Of a stretch of DNA of 64,000 nt, positions 53,780-64,000 are shown one piece after another (positions within the stretch are counted from its first letter, which is position 1; every line of letters starts with the position of its first letter). Below the pieces are notes generated by a model that did no database searches, was not told where the DNA came from, and saw only the letters and a program-made list of their open reading frames with translations. Source of the stretch: Micractinium sp. NFX-FRZ. Taxonomy: Eukaryota; Chlorophyta; Trebouxiophyceae; Chlorellales; Chlorellaceae. Where the stretch lies: contig JAPTJF010000314.1 of assembly GCA_029339195.1 (NCBI GenBank), positions 1 to 64,000 on the forward strand. The letters are read 5' to 3'. A program made the position numbers and the translations under genes.

Positions 53780-55719
53780 ATGTCGCTCGCTTGCAGCCTC
53801 CACCGACCACTGGCTCCTCAGCAGCGGCTCGCAGCCAAGGCGGCGCGGCGGACAGCCACGCGAGGCCGTTTCCTGGCGCCTCAGGCAGTGGGCACCGCCA
53901 CAGTCGCGTCGCCGGCGGAGCTGCTGACCACCAGCCCTCACCAGGCGGTTCACGACTACAACAGAGTGAGCAGCCGAGGGTTGCCGAGGCTTTCGGGAAG
54001 CGGTGTGCGGGGAGATGCGGGTCTCAGGGGGTGCCGGCGCCCGTGTTGGTCGTCAATTGAGCATTTAGGGACGCTGGTACGTCGTTAGAGCTTGACGCCG
54101 CGGTGGCGGGCCGAGCCCAAGTGGCCACCAGTAGGTCGGCCGGGCTTGTCGGCCGGCGGCGCGCCCGCTGTCGGCTCGGGCCCTCGCCGCCGCGCCCCTC
54201 CTGCTCCATCCCCACTCCCTGCAAAGTCGTCCCTGCCATCTCTGCGTCCTCCTCAGATGTCACTTTACGTAACGAGAGCTCGATCGCCTCTTGCCGCGCC
54301 ACTTACCTCCGCTCGCCTCCGCTCCCTTGCGCCGCCCCCGCTCCTCCCCCCCGCCCGCCCCGCAGGACATGGCGGCGCGCATGGGCTGGACGCACATGGA
54401 CAACCCATTCGAGTACCGCTTTGAGGGGCCGCTGTACTACCACTACATCTCACCTGACGTGATTGTGGGCGCGCAGCCGCGCAATGCGGCCGACGTGGAC
54501 CACCTCGCCCAGGAGGGTGTCAACGTCATCCTCAACCTGCAGCAGGTGCGGTGCGGGCAGATGAGCTCGATAGGAACGTGCAAGTGGGTGCTGCACGTCG
54601 GTGGGACAAGGATTTCGGCCACCGGGGGGAGGAGGGAGTAATCCTACAACCCACAAGCCTTGCAGCGGGCGAGCGGAGGGTTGAAGGCCTCCTGAATAGT
54701 AGGGTTGGCGGGGCGGGGGCGGTTTGCACGTTACCCTCATGCGTTGCATTAACAACCTGCAGCAGATGGCCCGCTGCTTCTCTCCGACCACACCTGGCTG
54801 CCTTCTCACTGGCCCCAGCACTCCCTCCCGACCCCCAAGCAGGACAAGGACATGGCCTACTGGAAGGTGTCTCTGGATGAGATTGCCAGCCGGGCAGCCC
54901 ACCACGGCATGCAGCTCGTGCGCACCCCCGCAGTCGACTTCTCCCCGCACTCCCTGCGCGACACACTGCCGCGGGGTGAGGCACTGGGAAGGGGGGCATA
55001 CAGGGGGCCTTGGCCCCAGGGACCCTGGGTTCGTGTTACGCTGCCGCCATACGTGTTGTTTCCGCCGTACAGCTGGCCGCCGTACAGCTGGTCCGCCGCG
55101 CATCATGCGCTGCTGCCATGCCCGCCTCACAGTCTCCCGCCTCCCGCCCGCCCGCCTCACCCGCTCCTCCGCCGCGCCGCCCCCTCCCCCTGCCCTCCTG
55201 CAGCGGTGCGCGAGCTGGAGAAGGCGCGCGCGGCTGGGCACAAGGTGTATGTGCACTGCACCGCCGGCCTGGGCCGCTCCCCCGCCGTGGCCATTGCCGC
55301 CCTCTACTGGTGCTCCGACCTGCAGCTGGACGAGGCATACTCCTTCCTCACCAGCATCCGCCCCTGCGGCCCCAACAAGGTGGGGGCGAGGGCGCAAGGG
55401 CGGTGGAGTGGCGGGCGGGTGGCGTCAAGTGTTGGGGGCGGTGGCGCGTGGGCAAGAGGAAGACCAGGGGGCCGATTCTACAGCTGTTGGATTGAGTGGC
55501 CTGGCAGCCTGCCTGCTTCTGCGCCCCATCGCGCTCCTCACCCCTCCCCCACCCCAACCCCGTGCTTGCCTGTGCGTGCAGGACGCGATTCGCGGGGCCA
55601 CCTACGACCTGCTGTCGGGCCGCCCCCAGGAGCACTTCCAGTATGAAGCCGCCCACGGCTTTGCCACGCTGTCGGCACATGACCGGCAGGCCATCCGCGC
55701 CAAGCTTGGCCTGGCGTGA
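53780..55719 (+). CDS. LSF2: LSF2-like plastid glucan (starch) phosphatase
   Basis: Five exons: 53780-53965, 54366-54545, 54843-54975, 55204-55379, 55582-55719; 270 residues. The start 'MSLACSLHRPLAPQQRLAAK' is a plausible chloroplast transit peptide. The phosphatase domain reads 'YHYISPDVIVGAQPRNAADV', 'VNVILNLQQDKDMAYW', 'RTPAVDFSPHSLR' (general-acid Asp) and the signature 'HCTAGLGRSPAVA' with catalytic Cys and Arg. The C-terminal segment 'AIRGATYDLLSGR' is typical of SEX4/LSF proteins. There is no room for a carbohydrate-binding module after it, which favours LSF2 over SEX4. LSF2 removes C3 phosphate from starch during its breakdown. Intron 2 contains a copy of the end of exon 2. Confidence 0.88.
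54749..54775 (+). repeat. Relic of LSF2 exon 2 end
   Basis: AACAACCTGCAGCAGATGGC resembles the exon 2 end and donor (CTCAACCTGCAGCAGGTGCG at 54533-54552), about 220 bases downstream. Short, so chance is not excluded. Confidence 0.5.
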
Positions 55720-57245
55720 ACAGCCAGCGAAGCTTGCCAGCTGAGCGCTGGCGCGGCCTGCGACAGCCGGCTTGCCGCCGCTTCGGCCGCAGCACACCTT
55801 GGTCGCTGGCGGGTGGAGGCTGAGAGTGGTCGCACTCTCGCCTCGGCGCCTCTGCCTGCACCAGCTCTCCAAGCGCTCCGTGCCGATTTGACATTCCTTT
55901 ACCCCACCCTCCTCTTGCGGCGCCGCCCCAGCACCCACCTTGTGGCGCGCCCCGCCCCTCTGATGTGATCCCACGGCCCCCCTACCATATGGTGTCTGCC
56001 CGTCCGGAAACCAGCGCCGGATGGCGGGCGGGGCTCAGCCAGCCCTGCCTGCCGCCCCCCGCACCTCACTGCACCTCACCTCACCCCCTCCTCACCCCCT
56101 CCTCACATCCTCGTGGCCCCATTCGCCTTCGATATTCATCCCTGCCACCCCACAGCCAGCGCGGCACGCGCACGCCTGTGGCTTCTCCTCTCTTGAGAAG
56201 CTCGCAGCGTGTCGTGCCCCGCTGTGCCCCCTGCGTTTTCCTAGCAACCGGCCATTCTTTTGCCCTGCTCCGCGCACGTGCTTGCCTGCCAGCTACCCCA
56301 CCCCCACCCCGGCCCTCCCCTTGCACAGCCCAACATCGAAATCCCGCCCAGACCCGCCGCCCGCCGGCGCTGCACCATTCTTTGGGCCCGCCCCCGCCGC
56401 TTGGCCACAAGCACCGGGGCCCCAGCCACACCCTGCTTTTCTTTCTACACTTTGGTCGGGACTCGCTCGTGCGCCCTCTACCCCACCCCTTTTGCCCACC
56501 GCCTCTCCTCGCAAGTTTTCTCTGCCGGACCCGACGCGGCACTTCTGATGGGCAGAAGCCCAGCGCTTTTGCCCCACCCACACCCACCCGCCGGGTCGCC
56601 CCTTTTTGGACATCCTCGGCAGGGCCTCCCTCCCTGCCTGACGTCTCCTTCCCCATTTTGGTCCCCCCCCCCCCCCTTCCCTGTAGCCTTACCTCCTCTG
56701 CGCTTGCTGCTGCGCGTCCGCACAGCTGCACTGTGCCTGCACTTGCCCTTTTTGTTGCTGCCGTGCACCCCTGCCGCCAGCCAGCCCCCGCCCCGCAAGC
56801 CTACCTACCTGCCTAGATCTTTTCCTTGCCCCGCTGAAGGCAACCCTTCCTGTACCCTCCCTCTCCCTCCCCCCGCCGCACGCCGTCTGCGCATCTCATC
56901 GCCTCGCCGCACCCCTGGGTGCACCCTCCCCTTTCATTGAGCCGCCTCCGCAGCCCTCTCTTTGGTTTCATGGCGGCCCCAAGCGTGCCTGCCCCAACCC
57001 ACCCACCTCTTGAACGCGTTTCTCCCCCCCCACCGACGGATGCAGTCACGAACCGCATCGCACCCCTATTTCATGCCCCTGCCCTGCATCCGCCCACTCC
57101 CCGCCGATTCTCGTCGTACCTCACCATTTGTTGACTCACCTTGAGCCCTGTGTGTTGCTACCCTCCTCTCCTTGTTTTTTCCAACCCCCCCTTTGGTTTG
57201 ATCGTTGTTTGTTAGATATGACCCGTCCGTGTAACATATACCAAC
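55720..57245 (+). other. C-rich region, probable long 3' UTR of LSF2
   Basis: After the LSF2 stop the plus strand is strongly enriched in C and poor in G for over 1.2 kb (about 55980-57200), with a 14-C run at 56663-56676. No intact gene is seen on either strand and the first TGTAA is at 57230, so the simplest reading is one long 3' UTR or an unannotated non-coding transcript. Confidence 0.45.
57230..57234 (+). terminator. TGTAA poly(A) signal after the C-rich region
   Basis: First TGTAA on the plus strand after LSF2, where base composition returns to normal. Confidence 0.4.
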
Positions 57246-57741
57246 ATCCTGCTCAGAGCGGACACAAACAACAGGCCAGCCCCCCCACACCTGGGGTGGC
57301 GGGGCAGGTCATCGTGCTGCTGGGCGCCCAAGGGGCCAGTACTGGAGGTGTCTTGTGATGGCTTGGATGGCTTGCAGACGGCGGCAAGGGGTTGGCATTG
57401 CTGAAGGTGTGGGCAGGGGTGCGGCTGGTGTGGGCACGGCCGGGCAAGCAGGCGGGGAAGGTGAGCAGGCACTGCCTCTACCTGTGAGAACCGCCTGCAT
57501 GTAGGGTGGACTGCAGGTGTGGGGCATGCATGCATCCCCACGTGCAACACACCCACCTGGTGGATGGTCGCCTGTGCAATGAAGGCGGCGGAGCGCTGCA
57601 GGGCGAGAGGAAAGTCAGTGGGTCCCAGCGAGCGGGCGCCTGCCGCAGCCTGCACTTCAGTACAGCTCGGTTTGCGGTTACATAAAGAGTGGCAGGGGAC
57701 CGCAAGGGATCGAGCACAACAGGCTAGGGGTCGAGTATAAA

Positions 57742-57746
57742 TTACA
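57742..57746 (-). terminator. TGTAA poly(A) signal of RRM remnant
   Basis: TGTAA on the minus strand about 120 bases after the terminal exon stop at 57868. Confidence 0.35.
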
Positions 57747-57867
57747 GGTAATGACAGATGTGACCGGTGATGCAAAGAAGACGCGGCGGTGCCTGGTGTC
57801 GTCCATCGTTGGTACTCAGTACTGCTGTACTGCCAGCGCTGACGCCGCTGCCCGGCTGGCTGCCCGC

Positions 57868-58570
57868 CTACTGCTCACGCTTGTACTTGGTGTTCCAGCG
57901 CACTGCAAGGTCAGGGTGAAAGGTTGGTAGGTGGGCCAGGCAGCACCAGAGGCCAGCACGACAGGTGGCCAGGCAGCACGGGAAGCTGGCACACAGCTCC
58001 AGAAGCCGGCACGGCAAGCCGGCCCGGATGCACCCATCATCAAGGATACATGTACGGCAAGTGTGAGGCCTTGCTTCGGACTTAGATGCCGTTGAGCGCC
58101 TGGATGGCGGCCTGCGCCGCCGCGTCGTGCGTGAGCGTGGCAAAGGCGCAGCCCTGGGAGCGGCGGAGAGGGGAGCGCTGCGTCAGCTCGGTTTCCAACA
58201 CGTACACCTGCACACGTACACGAGGCATGCGCTTCCACACCCTGTGCTCCCCCCTTTCCCCCCCGCATCCTGTACCCACCCGGTTTCTGCTCTTTGGGGA
58301 TGGTCGCCATGCCTGGGGCACCAGCCATAACTTGATAAGCTGGCCATGAGGGGCCAGCAGCCGCAGCTGCAGGGCGGGGCGGGGCAGGGCAGGGTGGGCA
58401 GGGCAGGGCGTATGAGCAGCAAGAGGCACGAGCAGACGAAGATCAGGGCTGGGTCCCCGGCACTGTCGCAGCCTCCCTAACACTCCTTGCAGCCTCCAAG
58501 CCCACCCGGTGGGGCTCCCAGTTGTTTAGGGCACGTTGCCAATGGAGAGTTGCTGTGGGTGCTCCTGTGG
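57868..58570 (-). pseudogene. RRM RNA-binding gene remnant
   Basis: Pieces of one RNA-recognition motif lie in order on the minus strand. 58549-58529 reads 'LSIGNVP' (RNP2-like) then TAA. Exon 58366-58280 reads 'LRLLAPHGQLIKLWLV'. Exon 58153-58082 reads 'GCAFATLTHDAAAQAAIQAL' (RNP1) then NGI and TAA. An exon-like 57902-57868 reads 'RWNTKYKREQ' then stop, resembling the end of CELF-type RRMs. The middle exons join in phase (NR|GCAF). The stops after RNP2 and after the last helix, and the missing first helix, make a pseudogene more likely than a working gene. A missed small exon could change this. Confidence 0.5.
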
Positions 58571-58976
58571 AGGCGCCAGAGCTGGACCCTGCTAGGTAAC
58601 ACAGACTAGCAGTGTGGCAGCACGTGAGAGAGAGACGTCCTGGCGGGTGTGGTGTTGCCCCACGGTTGGTGCCGCTTGAGGGGGAGGTGGTGGTTGAGTT
58701 GAGCGGCGACAGTTCCCGTACTTTCTGCCGAGGTGTGGGCAGTTGTGGTGCGCTCTTTGGGGCATGTTGAGTGCATCAGCAGTTTTGGGCCGATCTGCTG
58801 GGTGGGGACGGCCCTGCCAGTGCTCAACTGCTGTGAACCACTTGCCGCCCGCTGTACTGCCGCGCTGTGCCGCATGCTGAGCCGAGGCCGCGTCGGCCCG
58901 CTTGGCTGTCTGCGGCTTGGCCGTGCCTGCCGGCTCCTGTCCCAGCATCAAGGCGCCTTTTTTTTTCGTCGACCCA
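58571..58976. other. Intergenic region before GNAT gene
   Basis: About 400 bases with the GNAT promoter/5' UTR and a 10-T run at 58958-58967. Open minus-strand frames here have no recognisable content. Confidence 0.5.
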
Positions 58977-60420
58977 ATGTCCGTGTTCCGCCGGGTGGCG
59001 CCCTCCAGCGACGCCGCTATCGCTGCGCAAGTATTACAGCTGTTGTCTGAGGTTAGCGAGCCAGCGTTGAGCGCCCGGGTGGGCTGGGGACGAGCAGCCA
59101 ACCCTGCCGCCGCCGCCAACTTCCGCCACCTTCCCCGCTCGCCGCCGCTGGGTGCGCCCGTGCTGCTGCCCGGCACGTGTGCCCTGGGCGTTGCCTCCCC
59201 TCCTCACGCTCTGACTGCCCACACCACAACCTTATGGTGCAGGCTCTGAGCCAGGAGGGGCTCTCCAACTACTTCACCCGGCACAATGAAAAGGCGGCGG
59301 CGCGGCTGTGGGCAGAGCTGCTGCAGGTGACGCTGGCGGCGGGCGCGGCGGCGAGCACGCCACAGCTGTGCCATCTGGCCGACTTCACCGCAGCTGCAGT
59401 GGTGCAGCAGTACCCCCAGGATCGGGTGAGTGAGGTTGAGCGGGGTGGCTATAGGTGGGTGGGGCTTCGGGAGGCTGGGGTGGCACACCGGCCCGCTGCT
59501 GCTGATGCTTCTGCCGGGGCGCCTGCTTGGGCTGGGGAGACAAAACGGCAGGCAGCCTGAGGCTGGGGCTTAAGCCCAGCGTTGCTGTCCCTGCACTGCC
59601 TGCCTTGGCCTCCCAACGCAAGTGCGCCGGCTCCACTCCACACGCGCGCCCTCTGCTTCCCAGCACCCCAGGCGGCCGCTGCCTGCGCCGCCGCCCACGC
59701 CTGCAGAATTCCCCATACGCAACGCACAACCCCCCCACCCCATCCCCACTCAAGCACGCTCCCTGGCGCGCCCGCCACCCTCCCCACCAACCCAATCTGC
59801 AGGCGGGCTGGCAACGCAGCAGCGTGCTGCTGCGCCTCGCCAAGCTGGCGCCGTGGGGCAAGTGGCGCGCCCTCCGGGAGGCTCTGAGCGCGCTAGACAA
59901 GCAGAAGGCAGCGTTTTATGCCAGCCACGGCCCCTTCCTCTACCTGGCAGCCCTGGGGGTGGCCCCCGCTTTCCGTGCTGCAGGGCTGGGCACTGTGCTG
60001 CTCGACCACATCTGCCGGCTGGCCGACGAGCAGCACCAGCCGGTGTACGTGGAGGTGACAGCCGACCGGGTGCGGGGGTGGCTGCGGCGGCACGGTTTTG
60101 TGGAGCAGATGCGACATGTGGTGCGCCCCCACGCCCCCACCGTGTACGTGCTGGTGCGCTGGCCGCTGCCGGCTGACCTGGCGGGCGGCATTGTGGGCGG
60201 CGGCGGCGGCAGAGGCAGCGGGGGCGGCAGCGGCGGCCTCGCTGGCGGCGGCACGCACGGCAGGACAGTGAGCAGCAGCGGGGGCAGCCGCACGGGCGTC
60301 TCGGCTGGGCCGCCGGCGGAGCCACCGCAGCAGGCCCAGCGGGTGGAGCAGCAGGGCGGGGAGGCGGCACAGCAGGGGCGGCCGGTGCTGCGGCCAGCGG
60401 GTTCGGTGCGGACGCGGTGA
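58977..60420 (+). CDS. GNAT-family N-acetyltransferase
   Basis: Three exons: 58977-59051, 59243-59425, 59803-60420; 291 residues. An upstream in-frame ATG at 58902 would add 25 residues ('MAVCGLAVPAGSCP'), which could be a signal for targeting. Residues about 80-190 form the GNAT core, with acetyl-CoA-binding motif A 'LGVAPAFRAAGLGTVLLDHI' and 'YVEVTADRVRGWLRRHGF' after it. The layout, with an N-terminal helical part ('ALSQEGLSNYFTRHNEKAAA') and a late motif A, fits fungal and algal GNATs of unknown substrate. The C-terminal about 80 residues are Gly/Ser/Gln-rich and probably disordered. No neighbour suggests a substrate. Confidence 0.8.
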
Positions 60421-61216
60421 GCTGGCTTGTCGGTTTTAATAAATGGGGCCCGCATCTGCTTCTGCTCTCGGACCACTCAATGTGCGTGCGGCAGCTCCGT
60501 GGTGTAAGCAAACCAGTTGCAGATCAGGCATAGTGCAGCACCCAGATGGAGTGATGGAGGGGGTGGCAGCAGTGCGGCAAAGCTTCCACTGCCCTTGTCC
60601 CACGCGGTTGGAGTGCCCTCCCATGCAAGTTGCCTGCCTGCCTGCCTGCCTGGCTCCCTGATTGCCTGCCTGCCCGTCTGGACGCACATGCGTTTGCCAT
60701 ATTGTCAACGTGCGCCTGCACACTTGTGAAAGTGCATCTGCCTCTCAACTGGAGCGGGGCTGGCGAGAGCATGCCGTGGGACGCGCTGGTGGCGTGGCAT
60801 TTGCAGCTGAGCGATCCCAGCTCTCAAGCACCATGAAACGACAACACAGGTGAACACATATGTGCACTGAAATCCGAGTCAAATATTGGCACTTGGGACA
60901 GTTCAGGGCACAGGGCAGTTTAGCAAGCAGGGAGCGCAGGCAGGAGCCTGCAGGCGGGAACACCACTGCACGGCGGAACCCCTACACCGCTCCTGCAGGG
61001 AGGGCGCCCTGCGGCGCAAGGCTCACTCCCCTGCGAGACTGCCCACTGCAGCCGCACTCTCGCTTGCTCAAGGTTGTCAAGCCTGGCCAGCTCGACGACC
61101 CGGGGGGTGCGGTGCTGATCGTGCCACGCGGCAGCCGGCAAAGCTGGAAGCGGCAGCCCGCATCGCGGTCTGTTGAGCATCCCCCGGTGTTTCCCTAGAC
61201 CAACACACGCAGCAAG
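60421..61216. other. Intergenic region, GNAT to PsaL
   Basis: Contains the GNAT 3' UTR (TGTAA at 60503), a short (TGCC)n run near 60627 and the PsaL promoter. No supported ORF and no light-response motif that I can name with confidence. Confidence 0.5.
60503..60507 (+). terminator. TGTAA poly(A) signal, GNAT gene
   Basis: TGTAA about 80 bases after the stop at 60420. Confidence 0.45.
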
Positions 61217-63194
61217 ATGCAGGCCGCTCTCGTTGCCAAGCCCCTGGGGCTCACCGGCCGCACCGCGGCCGTGCGGCCTTCTCGCCGCGTGAGCGTGACG
61301 CGTGCGATGGCGGACAAGCCTGGCTCCGTGCAGGTGGGGTGGCAGCGGCACTGAGCGCCGGGAGGGGGGTGTGAGTGAACCCGACCACCACCGTGGGGTT
61401 TCTCAAGGCTTGGTAGCTCCAGGCAGCTCAAGGCGCCTTCTTCCGGCGAAGCGACAGCCAAGAGGGGCATTCACGAAGCGCAGCAGCTCTGCAAGCGTGT
61501 CCTGATCAGGCCAGCCCGCATTGCGCCCCTACCACGGCAGTGGCGTCCGTTACGAGCTTGGTACGAGCTCTGGAGGCATTAGCGGCAGCTCGGGATCACA
61601 GCTCAGATATTGGAGGACACCATTGAGAATTGGCAGAAGCATGCAGCTTGGGCAGATATCGCAGGGACTGCATGGCTGTCACCACCGACGTGCCACGTCG
61701 TGCACTCCCGCCGTTTGATTTGCCCCGCCTGTCTGCTTGCCCGCGCTATTTTCTCGGTTGCGTGTGCAGGTGATCCAGCCCGTGAACGGTGACCCCTTCA
61801 TCGGCATGTTGGAGACCCCGGTGACCTCCTCCCCCCTGGTGGCCGCCTACCTGTCCAACCTGCCCGCCTACCGGTGCGTGGCGCAGCGTGACAGAGCGGC
61901 GCTGCGGCGCTGGGCCAGCGCACCTGCAACCTGGAGTCTGGCGGTGGCTGGCCTGGTGCAGCAAGCCTGCAGAAAGCTGCTGTTCGCACTGCACAACAGT
62001 GGCTGCTGGGAGCCAGGGCATTCTCACGAGCAAGCTGCCGTGCCTGCCCCTTGCCGCCTGCTCACCCACTCCTCCTCCGCTCGCCCCGCCTGCCTTGCCC
62101 GTGGCGCAGCACCGGCGTGTCTCCCCTGCTGCGCGGCGTGGAGATTGGCCTGGCGCACGGCTTCCTGCTGGTGGGACCCTTCATCAAGTACGGCCCCCTG
62201 CGCAACGTGGAGGGCGTGGCCGAGATTGTGGGCTGCGTCAACGGCGCCGCCGTGGTGCTGCTCCTCACCGCCTGCCTCTCCATCTACGGCAGCGTCACCT
62301 TCCAGACCGATGACTCCCCGGTGAGCCCAGCTGGGGGGGCAACCAAGCGCAGCTTGTGGGGCGCATGTGGGTGTCCGCCGTTGCAGGACGTTGCCTGGAA
62401 CAGTGCAGACGGCGGCGCAGGTGCAGATGCAGGTGCTGTGCTGCACTGCAGGCAGGTCTCGGCACCCCTGTTCAGCCAGAGGCTGGGAAACGGCAGTGGC
62501 CAGCTGGGCAGCAACTTTTCAGGAATCGGGCAACAAAAGTTGCAGGCATTAATGAGGGCGGAGGCGACAACACACGCCGGCCGCAGAGCGATTGCGGCGA
62601 GCAGCCTGGCGCTCAGGAGGCAGCAGCAGCAAAGCTTTGCGTCACCTGGCGCAGCACGGTGCCGCAGCGGTACAGCTAGCGTGGGCACCTAAGCCAGCTG
62701 TTGCCAAACAGGCACAGGGTTTGGCAGTCAAAGCACACTGCCGGCGCTCCCCGCTGCTCCCTGCCATGCTGCAGTCGTCGCGCTCTCATCACCTGTCCCC
62801 CCGCCCCTCCCCTCCCTGCGCTCCCGCCCTGTCTGCAGGTGGGCGTGAAGACCCTGTCTGGCCGCAGCATCCCCCGCGACCCCCTGCAGTCCGCCGAGGG
62901 CTGGAACAAGTTCTCCGCCGGCTTCGCCGTGGGCGGCCTGAGCGGCGCGGCCTGGGGCTACCTGATGACCCAGCGTGAGTGCCTGCCAGGCGGGGGCCGG
63001 GCGGGTAGCAGGGCACGGGGTAGGCGGGGGGTGTGGGATGCACTCGTGGCTTCCAGTTGGTGATGCTGCGCACTTTGTGAGGGCTGCAGGCAACCCAGCA
63101 TGCAAGTATTCCCCACTGCTGCTGACACCAGCACCCGCTGCTGCCCCTCCCCCTGCCCCCCGCCCCTGCCGCAGTGCTGCCCTACTACTCTTGA
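61217..63194 (+). CDS. PSAL: Photosystem I reaction centre subunit XI (PsaL), plastid precursor
   Basis: Five exons: 61217-61333, 61770-61873, 62110-62320, 62839-62974, 63175-63194; 195 residues. The transit peptide '[20 protein letters not shown]' ends near VTRAMA. The mature protein follows the family closely: '[20 protein letters not shown]', '[20 protein letters not shown]', '[20 protein letters not shown]', '[19 protein letters not shown]' and the end 'LLPYYS'. PsaL is a thylakoid membrane subunit of PSI that contacts PsaH and the mobile LHCII docking side, and drives trimer formation in cyanobacteria. The last exon is only 20 bases and completes a codon split after the first base, a very small terminal coding exon. 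Confidence 0.95.
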
Positions 63195-63633
63195 ACTACT
63201 CCTTTGCTGGGCCGGCCGCCTGTGTGACAACCTGACCACCACGTTGCGCAGCAGCAGCCTGCCCGCCCTTGGCCTCTGGCGCCCGCCGACCTGAGAAGAG
63301 CACCCCCCCAATACAAGGCCGGCGGCGCCGCCACAGTCACCTGCTCTTCTGTTTCGATTTCCTGTTCACCTCAATGTACCCTGGCCTCGCCGCAGCACTT
63401 GTGTAACAAACAAGAGATGCCCCGAGCAACGCTGCATGGTGTGGGATGGGTATGTTGCTGACTGCTCTAAGAAACAGTGTGCGGGAAAACACTGACCGGC
63501 CACTCAGCCGGCCACTGCCGCCAGCGTGGCGTCTGCGGCCTCTGATTGCCTATGCTCTCTAGCGCAGCGCTGTCGGCTCTCCTGACTCACTGTTGCACCC
63601 TCCGATCACTGCTGGCTTTATAGCCGGCCGACA
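63195..63633. other. Intergenic region after PsaL
   Basis: PsaL 3' UTR with TGTAA at 63402, then the promoter of the next gene. Confidence 0.5.
63402..63406 (+). terminator. TGTAA poly(A) signal, PsaL
   Basis: TGTAA about 210 bases after the PsaL stop. Confidence 0.5.
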
Positions 63634-64000
63634 ATGGGCTCGCAACTCCCGAAACGCCGGCCCGTCAACACGCTGCCTCGCCTGGCTCTGCTGCTGGCAT
63701 GCCTTGGGGCGGTGCGCGCAGCATCATTCACGACACAGGTGATGCAGGGAGGGTCGCTGAGCATGCGGGGAAGCCGGGAGGGCGGGGGACTCGGCTGGCC
63801 AGCAACTCTTGAACACTCGCGTTCCCGCCTCCCTCCCGCAGCTGAGCAAGACGCTGCCCTGGGCGGAGCCACCCGATAATCAGCGCGAGCCCAGCGCCGC
63901 GTTCGATGCGCCGGATGGCAGCGGCGGCCAGCTGGTGGTGGCGGTGGCGGGGCTGACCCCCACCAGCTGGGAGCTGGCCGGCATCGCTGTCGCCGGCAAT
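63634..64000 (+). CDS. Secreted protein, N-terminal part only
   Basis: Exon 1 (63634-63738) and exon 2 (63842 to the window edge) join in phase 0. Residues 1-30 form a clear signal peptide: basic 'PKRRPVNTLPR', hydrophobic 'LALLLACLGAVRA', then 'ASFTTQ'. The following 'LSKTLPWAEPPDNQREPSAA' and 'LVVAVAGLTPTSWELAGIAV' match nothing I recognise. The gene runs out of the window, so its family cannot be named; an extracellular or cell-wall role is inferred only from the signal peptide. Confidence 0.7.

Noticed and set aside
55965..56816. 283-codon Pro-rich frame on the plus strand
   Set aside because: It comes from the C-rich tract, all three plus frames are Pro/Ser/Thr-rich, and no start context or domain is seen.
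1..64000. tRNA or rRNA genes
   Set aside because: I looked for T-loop-like and acceptor patterns and saw none convincing by eye; a tRNAscan run would decide.

Overview
The window is nuclear DNA of a GC-rich, intron-dense green alga, most likely a trebouxiophyte of the Chlorella/Micractinium type. The evidence is a plastid-targeted photosystem I subunit (PsaL), a plant-type starch glucan phosphatase (LSF2), an S-adenosylmethionine carrier of the plant SAMC type, plastid transit peptides, short exons joined by GT-AG (rarely GC-AG) introns, and TGTAA poly(A) signals. The species is inferred, not proven. Exon chains below were assembled by hand from splice sites; each multi-exon model keeps a single open frame and its total exon length is a multiple of three.

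Layout. 1-2.1 kb: decayed LINE-type retrotransposon (ORF1-like part plus AP-endonuclease domain, reverse transcriptase absent) with several inverted repeats. 2.6-7.3 kb (-): 5' portion of an R3H/DEIH-box/ankyrin RNA helicase (DExH6/YTHDC2 type); its C-terminal half is not in the window. 7.8-12.2 kb (+): epsilon-tubulin, divergent from the helicase. 12.5-29.0 kb (-): three tandem, complete, 13-exon genes for type II membrane GT90 (CAP10-like) glycosyltransferases. 30.0-35.3 kb (-): two tandem T1/KCTD-type BTB proteins with long coiled-coil, Ala/Gln-rich tails; the downstream one is cut short by an in-frame TAG. 35.8-44.8 kb (-): three tandem plastid-targeted SnoaL/NTF2-fold proteins. 46.0-48.8 kb (-): SAM carrier. 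49.3-53.3 kb (+): PP2C-type phosphatase. 53.8-55.7 kb (+): LSF2, followed by a 1.5 kb C-rich stretch that is probably its 3' UTR. 57.9-58.6 kb (-): remnant of an RRM gene. 59.0-60.4 kb (+): GNAT acetyltransferase. 61.2-63.2 kb (+): PsaL. 63.6 kb to the end (+): start of a secreted protein.

The genes do not form one pathway. Two themes recur. First, tandem gene duplication: GT90 x3, SnoaL x3 and BTB x2, together about half the window. Second, many introns contain decayed copies of the edge of a neighbouring exon together with its splice site, in at least five unrelated genes. This looks like a trail of small local tandem duplications, a plausible route to intron growth or intron gain. I regard it as the most interesting signal here.
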